Source: Phycisphaerae bacterium (GTDB lineage: Bacteria; Planctomycetota; Phycisphaerae; Phycisphaerales; SM1A02). From it: a stretch of DNA of 14,760 bases. The stretch is taken from contig JAUIHC010000031.1 of the NCBI GenBank assembly GCA_030432455.1, forward strand, positions 1-14,760, written 5' to 3'. The translations under genes were made by a program, and so were the position numbers. A model generated the notes under the pieces. That model was not told the origin of the DNA. It worked only from the letters and a program-made list of their open reading frames with translations, and did no database searches. This document shows, piece by piece, positions 6,958-14,000 of the stretch (positions are counted from its first letter, which is position 1; the number at the start of each line of letters is the position of its first letter).

Positions 6958-7736
6958 GCTACGAGATCGAGCCGGACCCGTTCGAGGTGCCCTCGCTGCC
7001 GGGGGGGGTGAACATCGGCGCGGACGAGGAGGACGTGCAGGAGCGACTCGGGCGCGATCTGGTGACGCTCGCGAAGCAGGCGGTCGGGAAACGGGGCGTG
7101 TTCCATCTCGCGCTCTCCGGAGGCGGCACGCCGATGCCGTTCTATCGGCGGCTCATGATCGATCCGCTCTTCCGCGAGTTGCCGTGGGCGCACACGCATC
7201 TCTGGATCGTGGACGAACGACGGGCGCCGTTCGACGACGACCTCAACAACTTCAGGCACATCCACGAACTCATCGTCGACCACGTGCACATGCCGGCCTC
7301 GCACGTGCACCCGATGCCGGTCGATCGCGACGACGCCGCCGAGGCGTACGAGGACGAACTCCGCGAGACGCTGTTCATTGGAGGTACCCCCGGCGATCCG
7401 GAGCGGGGTCGGCTCGACTTCGTGCTGCTCGGCATGGGCGGCGACGGCCACACCGCGAGTCTCTTCCCGCACACCGCGGCGCTCAACGAGGAGGTCCGCT
7501 GGGTCGTGGACAACGACGGCCCGAGCGTGGTGCCGCCTCCGCGGGTGACCATGACCTACCCGCTGATCAACGCGGCGCGATCGGTGGCGTTTCTCGTGCT
7601 TGGATCCGGCAAGGCCGAGATGATCGCGCGGATCTCCACCGGCACCGACGGATTCGAGACGCTGCCGTGCAAGGGCGTTCGTCCGGAGAGCGGCGATCTG
7701 GTCTGGTATCTGGATCGGGCGGCGTGCGGGGGATGA
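6954..7736 (+). CDS. pgl: 6-phosphogluconolactonase (DevB/SOL type)
   Basis: The protein has 260 residues. It hydrolyses 6-phosphogluconolactone, the product of the gene just upstream, to 6-phosphogluconate. The SOL/DevB family motifs are present: LALSGGGTP (52-60), HLWIVDERR (82-90), VLLGMGGDGHTASLFP (157-172), RVTMTYPLINAA (197-208) and a final WYLDRAA (251-257). The start is well supported: the ATG overlaps the zwf stop as ATGA and is preceded by GAGGAGG at 6937-6943, the strongest Shine-Dalgarno in the window. The first 20 residues are acidic and Pro/Gly-rich and not part of the core fold. The gene runs into a 7-bp repeat array and then convergent ruvX; no standard terminator is visible. 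Confidence 0.95.
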   Translation: MSYEIEPDPFEVPSLPGGVNIGADEEDVQERLGRDLVTLAKQAVGKRGVFHLALSGGGTPMPFYRRLMIDPLFRELPWAHTHLWIVDERRAPFDDDLNNFRHIHELIVDHVHMPASHVHPMPVDRDDAAEAYEDELRETLFIGGTPGDPERGRLDFVLLGMGGDGHTASLFPHTAALNEEVRWVVDNDGPSVVPPPRVTMTYPLINAARSVAFLVLGSGKAEMIARISTGTDGFETLPCKGVRPESGDLVWYLDRAACGG

Positions 7737-7803
7737 GAGAGTAGAAAGTAGAAAGTAGAAAGTAGAGAGTGGAGAGTGGAGAATGAATAATCGAGATTGG
7801 GGG
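7737..7803 (+). repeat. 7-bp repeat array GTAGAAA/GTGGAGA (copy 2, clearest)
   Basis: This is the most regular of the three arrays. The units are GTAGAAA at 7741-7747, 7748-7754 and 7755-7761 (three perfect copies), GTAGAGA (7762-7768), GTGGAGA (7769-7775 and 7776-7782), then decayed ATGAATA and ATCGAGA (7783-7796), and TTGGGGG. It fills the gap between the convergent ends of pgl and ruvX. The tail resembles the tail of the array at 3485-3546. It has no dyad symmetry, so it is not an intrinsic terminator by itself. Similar 7-bp tandem repeats are known in some bacteria, for example the STRR repeats of cyanobacteria; homology to those is not claimed. Confidence 0.9.
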
Positions 7804-7809
7804 GACTGA

Positions 7810-8214
7810 TCAGCCTCGGAGGTAGTCCTCGAGGATGGTCGCCGCCGCGATCGCGTCCTGCACCCGCTTCTTCTGCTTTCGCGAGAGTCCGGATCCCTTG
7901 AGCGATTCGTCGGCCTCGAAACTCGACAGTCGTTCGTCGTGGAAGTCCACCGGCACGCCGGTGCGTTCGCCGATCGCGGCTCCGAACGCGCGGGCGGCGA
8001 TCGCTCGCGGGCCTTCGCTGTCGTCCATGTTGAGCGGCAGTCCGACCACGAGTCGGTCCGGTCCGTGATCCTCGACCGCGGCGGCGACCTTGGCGAGTCG
8101 TCTCGCCTCGTCGCGTTCCTCGATCACCACCAGCGGCTGCACGATCCGAGTGATGTCGTCACCGGAGGCCAGGCCGGTGCGAACGTCGCCGAGATCGATG
8201 CAGAGGTATCGCAT
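7810..8214 (-). CDS. ruvX: RuvX/YqgF-family nuclease (putative pre-16S rRNA processing / Holliday junction resolvase)
   Basis: The protein has 134 residues, typical of YqgF (about 135-150). The RNase H-like fold motifs are present: YLCIDLGDVRTGLA with Asp-7, RLVVGLPLNMDD (54-65), FHDERLSSFEA (91-101) and VQDAIAAATILEDYL (118-132) with Asp-120. The family was first named for a presumed Holliday junction resolvase role. Later work on E. coli YqgF assigned it to maturation of the 5' end of 16S rRNA. The ATG at 8214 places the family start MRYLCIDLG at the N-terminus; a TTG at 8241 would add nine residues unlike the family. No strong Shine-Dalgarno is seen. It is the last gene of the minus-strand cluster and shares it with ruvA. 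Confidence 0.93.
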   Translation of the reverse strand: MRYLCIDLGDVRTGLASGDDITRIVQPLVVIEERDEARRLAKVAAAVEDHGPDRLVVGLPLNMDDSEGPRAIAARAFGAAIGERTGVPVDFHDERLSSFEADESLKGSGLSRKQKKRVQDAIAAATILEDYLRG

Positions 8215-8269
8215 GCCCGACGGGTTCAACGGGGTGCACAATCGAATGGGATGGGTGCCGGTTGCGCGA

Positions 8270-9355
8270 TCACCGCAGCGACTCCGGAACGATGCCCGCC
8301 ATGTCCTTCACCTTCTGGGCGTCTTCGGCGCGGCAGATGAGCGTGGCGTCCTTCGTGTGCACGATGACGAGATCCTCGCAGCCGATCGTGCAGATGCGAT
8401 GGTCGGCGTCCTCGCTGAAGACGACGAGGTTTCGGGAGTCGAGATCGGTGTGGGCGGTGCCGGGCGCCGCTCGGTTGCCGCGGTCGTCGGGTTCGATCGT
8501 CTCCCCGAGGCTCGGCCAGCTGCCGACGTCGATCCACGAGAGATCCATCGGCACCACCGCGATCGAGACCGCGTCGTCGCGGGACGCCGGTTCCATGAGG
8601 CCGTAGTCCACGCTGATCTTCTTCAGTTCGGGATAGATCGCGGCGAGCGTGGCGTCGCGATCGGGCGTCTCCCACGCGTCGGCGATCCGGTCGAGCCCCG
8701 CGCGGGTGGCGGGCTCGTAGCGGCCGATCGTGTCGAGCACGGTCGCCGCGTGGAACACGAACATCCCGCTGTTCCAGCCGAAGGTCCCCGCCGCGAGGTA
8801 CGCCTCGGCGGTCTCGAGGTCGGGCTTCTCGATGAACCGGGTCGCGTGGAAGCAGCCGTCATGACCGGCGATCGCGTCGCCCCGCTCCACGTAGCCGAAG
8901 CCCGTCGCCGCGAAGGTCGGGGTGATCGCGAAGGTCACGAAGCGGGTCGGATCCGCCTCGACCAGCCGGAATCCCGCGGCGAGCCGGTCCGCGAAGACCG
9001 ACTGCGGCTCGATGAGGTGGTCGGCGGTGAGCACCGCGAAGATCGCGTCGGGATCGCGTCGGTGCAGCACCGCGGCGGTGAGCCCGACCGCATTGAGGGT
9101 GTCGCGGCCGCACGGCTCGCCGAGGATCCGGTCGTCGCCGATCGCGGGCACCGCGGCTCGCACCTGCTCGCGGAACCGCTCGCCGGTGCAGATCCAACGC
9201 CGATCCGACTCGACGACGCCTTCCAGCCGGTCGCTCGCGACCGCGAGCAGACTCCGTCCGTCGATGAGCGGCACCAGCTGCTTGGGTCGTTCCGCCCGGC
9301 TCACCGGCCAGAGTCGTGTGCCGGAACCGCCCGCCATGATCATCGCGTGTCGCAT
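8270..9355 (-). CDS. manC: Mannose-1-phosphate guanylyltransferase (monofunctional)
   Basis: The protein has 361 residues. It makes GDP-mannose from mannose-1-phosphate and GTP, for polysaccharide or glycoconjugate synthesis. The nucleotidyltransferase signature AGGSGTRLWPVSRAERPKQ is at 8-26. Further motifs are AVLTADHLIEP (107-117, family PADH-like), GFGYVERG (152-159), RFIEKPDLETA (173-183), FGWNSGMFVF (192-201) and ISVDYGLMEPA (247-257). The C-terminal mannose-6-phosphate isomerase domain of the 470-residue bifunctional ManC/AlgA enzymes is absent; the protein ends soon after the small beta-helix region. The ATG at 9355 is preferred over a GTG at 9364 because MRHAMIMAGG gives the usual family start. 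It lies 30 bases after ruvA and 55 before ruvX. ManC is better supported than a glucose- or GlmU-type transferase because of GTRLWPxSR and RPKQ. Confidence 0.93.
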   Translation of the reverse strand: MRHAMIMAGGSGTRLWPVSRAERPKQLVPLIDGRSLLAVASDRLEGVVESDRRWICTGERFREQVRAAVPAIGDDRILGEPCGRDTLNAVGLTAAVLHRRDPDAIFAVLTADHLIEPQSVFADRLAAGFRLVEADPTRFVTFAITPTFAATGFGYVERGDAIAGHDGCFHATRFIEKPDLETAEAYLAAGTFGWNSGMFVFHAATVLDTIGRYEPATRAGLDRIADAWETPDRDATLAAIYPELKKISVDYGLMEPASRDDAVSIAVVPMDLSWIDVGSWPSLGETIEPDDRGNRAAPGTAHTDLDSRNLVVFSEDADHRICTIGCEDLVIVHTKDATLICRAEDAQKVKDMAGIVPESLR

Positions 9356-9385
9356 GATCGGCACGGTATCGGAGGATCGAGTTCG

Positions 9386-10042
9386 TCAGCCGACGAGATT
9401 CTTCAGGCTGAGGGCGGCGGCGACGAGGGCGTCGCTCTCGGTGATCGCGGGATCGGCGCGGCGGGCGCGTTCGACGAGGTCGGCGGCGACGACCCGGCTC
9501 TCGCCGAGTTGGACGAGGACGAGGATCGCGTCGCGGGCGGCGTTCGAGGTCGCGGCCTCCGGCGACGAGCCGCCGTCGCTCGCATCGGGATCGCGGAGTC
9601 CGCTCACGAGTCCGGGCAGGAGGTCCGCGACCTTCTCGTGCAGGTCGAGCACGATCGTCTCGGCGGTCTTCTTCCCGATCTCGGGGAGGGCCCGCAGGGT
9701 GTCCACGTCCTTCTCCGCGACGGCGCGGGCGACGGTGGCGATGGGCATCGCGAGGGCTCGGAGCGCCTTGCGGTAGCCGATGCCCTTCACCGAGGTGAGC
9801 AACTCGAAGAAGGTCCGGTCGGTCTCGCTGGTGAAGCCGATGAGCCGCGGTCGGAAGACGGCGCCGTTGGCCTGGCTCTCCAGATAGTGCAGCAGGACGA
9901 ACTCGATCGACTCGCCGACCGCGAGCCGGAGTCGGGCCGCGTCGCCGGAGGGGACGAGCACCTCGTAGTCGAGCGGACCGACGGTGACGATGGCGTCGTG
10001 ATCGCCGACGGAGCGGAGTTGGCCTCGGAGTCGTTCGAGCAT
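9386..10042 (-). CDS. ruvA: Holliday junction branch migration protein RuvA
   Basis: The protein has 218 residues (E. coli 203). RuvA tetramers bind Holliday junctions and load the RuvB motor. Three domains can be followed: the N-terminal OB fold (about 1-65, MLERLRGQL...YEVLVPSG), the double helix-hairpin-helix domain (LTSVKGIGYRKALRAL at 82-97 and LRALPEIGKKTAETIVLDL at 116-134), and the C-terminal RuvB-contacting three-helix domain (about 168-218), joined by an acidic Gly/Ser linker at about 148-166. The start is fixed by the conserved first residues. The bases just upstream on the transcript are CTCTCTCCCCCC from a repeat array, so there is no Shine-Dalgarno. The ruvB and ruvC genes are not in the window. 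Confidence 0.96.
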   Translation of the reverse strand: MLERLRGQLRSVGDHDAIVTVGPLDYEVLVPSGDAARLRLAVGESIEFVLLHYLESQANGAVFRPRLIGFTSETDRTFFELLTSVKGIGYRKALRALAMPIATVARAVAEKDVDTLRALPEIGKKTAETIVLDLHEKVADLLPGLVSGLRDPDASDGGSSPEAATSNAARDAILVLVQLGESRVVAADLVERARRADPAITESDALVAAALSLKNLVG

Positions 10043-10089
10043 GGGGGGGAGAGAGTCGAAAGTGGAGAGTGGAAAGTGGAGAGTGGGGA
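10043..10089 (+). repeat. 7-bp repeat array GTGGAGA/GTGGAAA (copy 3)
   Basis: The units GTCGAAA (10055-10061), GTGGAGA (10062-10068), GTGGAAA (10069-10075), GTGGAGA (10076-10082) and GTGGGGA (10083-10089) follow a G-rich lead GGGGGGAGAGA. The array fills the gap between the acyltransferase gene stop and the ruvA start codon, reaching the base next to the ATG. It belongs to the same family and has the same strand orientation as the arrays at 3485-3546 and 7737-7803. Unlike those two it lacks the decayed AATGA..AATCG tail. Confidence 0.85.
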
Positions 10090-10092
10090 GCG

Positions 10093-10878
10093 TCAGGACG
10101 TCTGGTCTTCTCGCCAGCGGTCGACGATGCTCTCGTCGTTGGCGGGCCAGCCGGTGTGGGCGATCAGGGCGTCGCGGAGTCGGTGGACCGCGACGGCGGG
10201 GTCCTTCTCGTCGGCGAGGTCGAAGACTCCGACCACCGAGACCGCGGTGCGGGACGGCTTGATCAGGGCGCTGAAGGCCGACTCGGTGCACGGGGCGCCG
10301 TCGATGTGCAGCAGGAGCACGGGAGCCTTGGTCAGGCGGGCGATGAGCCCGACCCCGGGCTGGAACGGTCGGACCTCGCCGGGTGGGCGGGCGATGCCGC
10401 CTTCCGCGAAGACCCCGAGCAGGTTCCCATCCCGGACCCATCGGACCGCCTGCCGAACGATCGAGGCGTCCTCCACGCCGTAGCGCACCGGCAGGATCCG
10501 GGCGATCCTCCAGACGAGGTCGAGCCGCGGCTCCATCATGTCCGCCCACATCATCCAGCGGATGAACCGTCGGACGCCCGCCTGCACGAACAGCGGGTCG
10601 GTGCCGGAGGCGTGGTTGGCGACGACGATGCCACCGCCGGTGCCGCCGTGTCGGAACGGGGGGGGAAGATCCTCGAACCCGACGAACTCGAGTCCGTGGA
10701 TCCACCGGCAGTACCGGCGGCTCACGAGGTCGAGCAGGCCCGCGTGCCAGTTCTCCCCGATGCGGGCGGTGAGCCCGTCCCGGATGGCCGCGACCACCGT
10801 CGGGATCGCCCACATCCACGCCGTCACCCAGAGGGCGACGCCGACGGGGACGAGCAACCAGGGTGAGTCGAGGGGCAT
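10093..10878 (-). CDS. PlsC-like lysophospholipid acyltransferase
   Basis: The protein has 261 residues. Glycerophospholipid acyltransferases of this family transfer an acyl chain to 1-acylglycerol-3-phosphate or related lipids at the inner membrane. The HX4D catalytic motif is present as NHASGTDP with His-89 and Asp-94. A glycerophosphate-binding motif is seen as FAEGGIARP (157-165, FPEGTRS in classical PlsC), followed by FQPGVGLIA (172-180). A hydrophobic N-terminal anchor covers about residues 7-32. The GGIARP variant differs from the classical GTRS, so the acceptor could be something other than lysophosphatidic acid. The ATG at 10878 precedes the anchor; GAAGG lies about 13 bases upstream. 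The frame remains open further upstream, but that Arg-rich sequence overlaps the carB leader and is unlikely to be coding. It is the first gene of the cluster with ruvA, manC and ruvX. Confidence 0.88.
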   Translation of the reverse strand: MPLDSPWLLVPVGVALWVTAWMWAIPTVVAAIRDGLTARIGENWHAGLLDLVSRRYCRWIHGLEFVGFEDLPPPFRHGGTGGGIVVANHASGTDPLFVQAGVRRFIRWMMWADMMEPRLDLVWRIARILPVRYGVEDASIVRQAVRWVRDGNLLGVFAEGGIARPPGEVRPFQPGVGLIARLTKAPVLLLHIDGAPCTESAFSALIKPSRTAVSVVGVFDLADEKDPAVAVHRLRDALIAHTGWPANDESIVDRWREDQTS

Positions 10879-10934
10879 CGGCGACGGGCCTTCGGGAAAG
10901 TCGAGATGGCGGCGGTGGACGACCTGTCGGCGTG

Positions 10935-10963
10935 ATGACGCCGCAAGGTCGTGACGGTATCCT
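10935..10963 (+). promoter_or_regulatory. Possible sigma-70-like promoter for carB
   Basis: ATGACG (10935-10940) and TATCCT (10958-10963) are separated by 17 bases, and each matches four of six consensus positions (TTGACA, TATAAT). The AT-rich GAAAATTT just downstream is unusual in this GC-rich window. Transcription would begin near 10970, leaving a leader of about 100 bases before carB. The weak consensus matches make this tentative. Confidence 0.3.
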
Positions 10964-10978
10964 CTCGAAAATTTGCGC

Positions 10979-11008
10979 GCACCGGCGCCGGATCGCCGTC
11001 TCCGGTGC
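10979..11008 (+). other. Inverted repeat in the carB leader
   Basis: GCACCGG (10979-10985) and CCGGTGC (11002-11008) form a perfect 7-base inverted repeat with a 16-base loop. It falls in the presumed 5' untranslated region of carB, in the 193-base divergent gap with the acyltransferase gene. It could be an RNA hairpin or an operator. In such GC-rich DNA it may also be chance, since no U-tract follows. The rest of the leader up to 11071 is C-rich, with no clear Shine-Dalgarno before the carB ATG. Confidence 0.3.
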
Positions 11009-11071
11009 CCGCCGCCGAACGGTTCTCGTCCCCTCGCCTCGCCGCCCGATCCCCCCTCCGGACGCCCTTCG

Positions 11072-14000
11072 ATGCCCAAGCGGGAAGACATCAGCACGAT
11101 CCTCCTCCTCGGTTCCGGCCCGATCGTCATCGGTCAGGGCTGCGAGTTCGACTACTCCGGCACCCAGGCCTGCAAGGCCCTGCGCGAGGAGGGATACCGG
11201 GTGGTGCTGGTCAACTCGAACCCCGCCACGATCATGACCGATCCGGCGTTCAGCGACCGGACCTACATCGAGCCGATCACCCCCGAGGCGGTGAAGCGGG
11301 TGATCGAGAAGGAGGCCGCCCTCGGCACCCCGATCGACGCCATCCTGCCCACCCTCGGCGGTCAGACCGGGCTCAACTGCGCCTGTGCCCTCTGGGATCA
11401 GGGCGTGCTCCAGGAGCACGGCGTCGAGATGATCGGGGCCGACCGCGAGGTCATCCGCCGGGCCGAGGATCGCGAGGCGTTCCGGCAGGTCGTCGATTCG
11501 GTCGGGCTCTCGAACCCCGAATGCACCACCGTCACCACCGTCGAGGATGGTCTGGAGTTCCTCGACCGGATCGGGCTCCCCGCGATCGTCCGCCCCGCGT
11601 TCACCCTCGGCGGCACCGGCGGCGGCGTGGCGTGGAACCGGGAGGAGTTCGAGGAGATCGTCCGCAGCGGCATCAAGGCGTCGATGATCGGTCAGGTCCA
11701 GATCGACAAGTCGCTGCTGGGCTGGAAGGAGTACGAGCTCGAGGTCGTCCGCGACCGCAACGACAACTGCGTCGTGGTCTGCGGCATCGAGAACATCGAC
11801 GCGATGGGCGTGCACACCGGCGATTCGGTCACGGTGGCCCCGATCATGACGCTCTCGGACAAGGAGTATCAGCGACTCCGCGACGGCGCGTTCGCGATCA
11901 TGCGGGCGGTCGGGGTGGACACCGGCGGCTCGAACGTGCAGTTCGCGATCAACCCTGAGAACGGCGACGTGGTGGTCGTCGAGATGAACCCGCGGGTCTC
12001 GCGCAGTTCCGCCCTCGCCTCGAAGGCGACCGGCTTCCCGATCGCCCGCATCGCCGCGAAACTCGCGGTCGGCTACACGCTCGACGAACTTCGCAACGAC
12101 ATCACCGGCACCACGTCGGCGTGCTTCGAGCCGTCGATCGACTATGTGGTCGTGAAGATGCCGCGCTGGACGTTCGAGAAGTTCCCCGAGGCCGACGAGA
12201 CGCTCACCACGCAGATGAAGTCGGTCGGCGAGGGCATGTCGATCGGCCGCACCTTCAAGGAGGCGCTGCAGAAAGCGATCCGCTCCATGGAGGTCAAGCG
12301 CTTCGGGCTCGGACTCGACGCGAACGACAAGTGGCTGGAGGCCCGGCGGCACGACGGCGGCTCGGTCGCCGACGGCAGTCCCGCGGCGTGGCCGATCGCC
12401 GAGGAGACGCTGGTCCGCAAGCTCTCGGTGCCGAGTCAGGGGCGGCTCTACTACATCCGTTACGCCTTCAAGGCGGGGTGGTCGCTGGAGCGGGTGCGGG
12501 AACTCACCGGCATCGACCCGTGGTTCCTCGATCAGATCGCCGAACTCGTCGCCTTCGAGGATCGCCTCGTCGAGCACGAGTCGTTCGACACCGTGCCCGC
12601 CGATCTGCTCTTCGAGGCGAAGCGGCTCGGCTATTCCGATCCGCAGCTTGCGAACCTGTGGCTCGGCCGCATCTCGACCGACACGATCCTCGAAGCCCGA
12701 CGCCGGCGCAAGGCGCTCGGCATCGAGCCGGTCTACAAGCTCGTGGACACCTGCGCGGCCGAGTTCGAGGCGGTCACGCCCTACTTCTACAGCACGTACG
12801 AGCGACCGTTCCGACGCGTCGATGCGGACGGCGCCGCGATCGAGGTCCGCGACGACGAGGCCCGCATCTCCAATCGGCCGAAGATCATCATCCTCGGCGG
12901 CGGTCCCAACCGCGTCGGGCAGGGCATCGAGTTCGACTACTGCTGCTGCCAGGCGAGCTTCGCGGCCGAGGAGATGGGCTTCGAGTCGGTGATGGTCAAC
13001 TCCAATCCGGAGACCGTCTCCACCGACTACGACACCAGCGATCAGCTCTTCTTCGAGCCGCTCACGCTGGAGGACGTGCTCAACATCGTCGAGCGTCTCA
13101 ACGGCGGCGGCGTGGAGGTGCCGGATCGTTCCGGCGGCGTGGTCGGATGCGTCGTGCAGTACGGCGGGCAGACGCCGCTGAATCTGGCGCACGGACTCGT
13201 CGCCGCGGGCGTGCCGCTGATCGGAACCGGACTCGATTCCATCGACCTCGCGGAGGATCGCGACCGCTTCAAGGCGGTGCTCGACGAACTCGGGCTCAAG
13301 CAGCCCGCCAACGGCATCGCCCACTCGATCGAGGAGGCGATCGAGATCGCGTCCGGCATCGGCTATCCGGTGCTCGTGCGACCGAGCTACGTGCTCGGCG
13401 GCCGCGGCATGGAGACGTGCTACGACGAGGCGGCGCTCAAGCGGTACATGGTGGCGGCGGTGGGGGCGAGCGATCTCAACGACGCGCCGGTCCTGATCGA
13501 TCGATTCCTCGGCGACGCGGTCGAGGTGGACGTGGACGTCGTCGCGGACTTCGAGCCGCACGAGGGCTCGCGGCCGTCGACGCTCGAACTGGCGGCGGAT
13601 CCACCCCGGGCGCTGGTCTGCGGCGTGATGGAGCACATCGAGGAGGCGGGCGTGCACTCCGGCGACTCCGCCTGCACGATTCCGCCGTACTCGCTCTCGC
13701 CGCAGATCGTCGAGGAGATCAAAGATCAGGCCCGCCGGCTGGCGGATCGCCTGCGGGTCCGCGGTCTCATGAACCTCCAGCTCGCGGTGAAGGACGGCGA
13801 GATCTTCATCCTCGAGGTCAACCCGCGGGCCAGTCGGACGGCGCCGTTCGTCTCCAAGGCCAAGGGCGTCCCGTGGCCGCGGCTCGCCGCCAAGGTCATG
13901 ATGGGCGCGTCGCTGGCCGGGCTCGGTGCCGAGGAGGTGCCTGACGCCGGCTTCTACGCGGTGAAGGAATCGGTCTTCCCCTTCAGCAAGTTCCCGGGGG

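Noticed and set aside
7741..7796. CRISPR-like repeats
   Set aside because: The period is 7 bases with no spacers and no palindromic repeat; no cas genes are nearby.
8090..10483. A 797-codon plus-strand frame opposite ruvX, manC, ruvA and part of the acyltransferase gene
   Set aside because: It crosses four well-supported genes and the repeat array at 10043-10089 without any recognisable domain, so it is a GC artefact.
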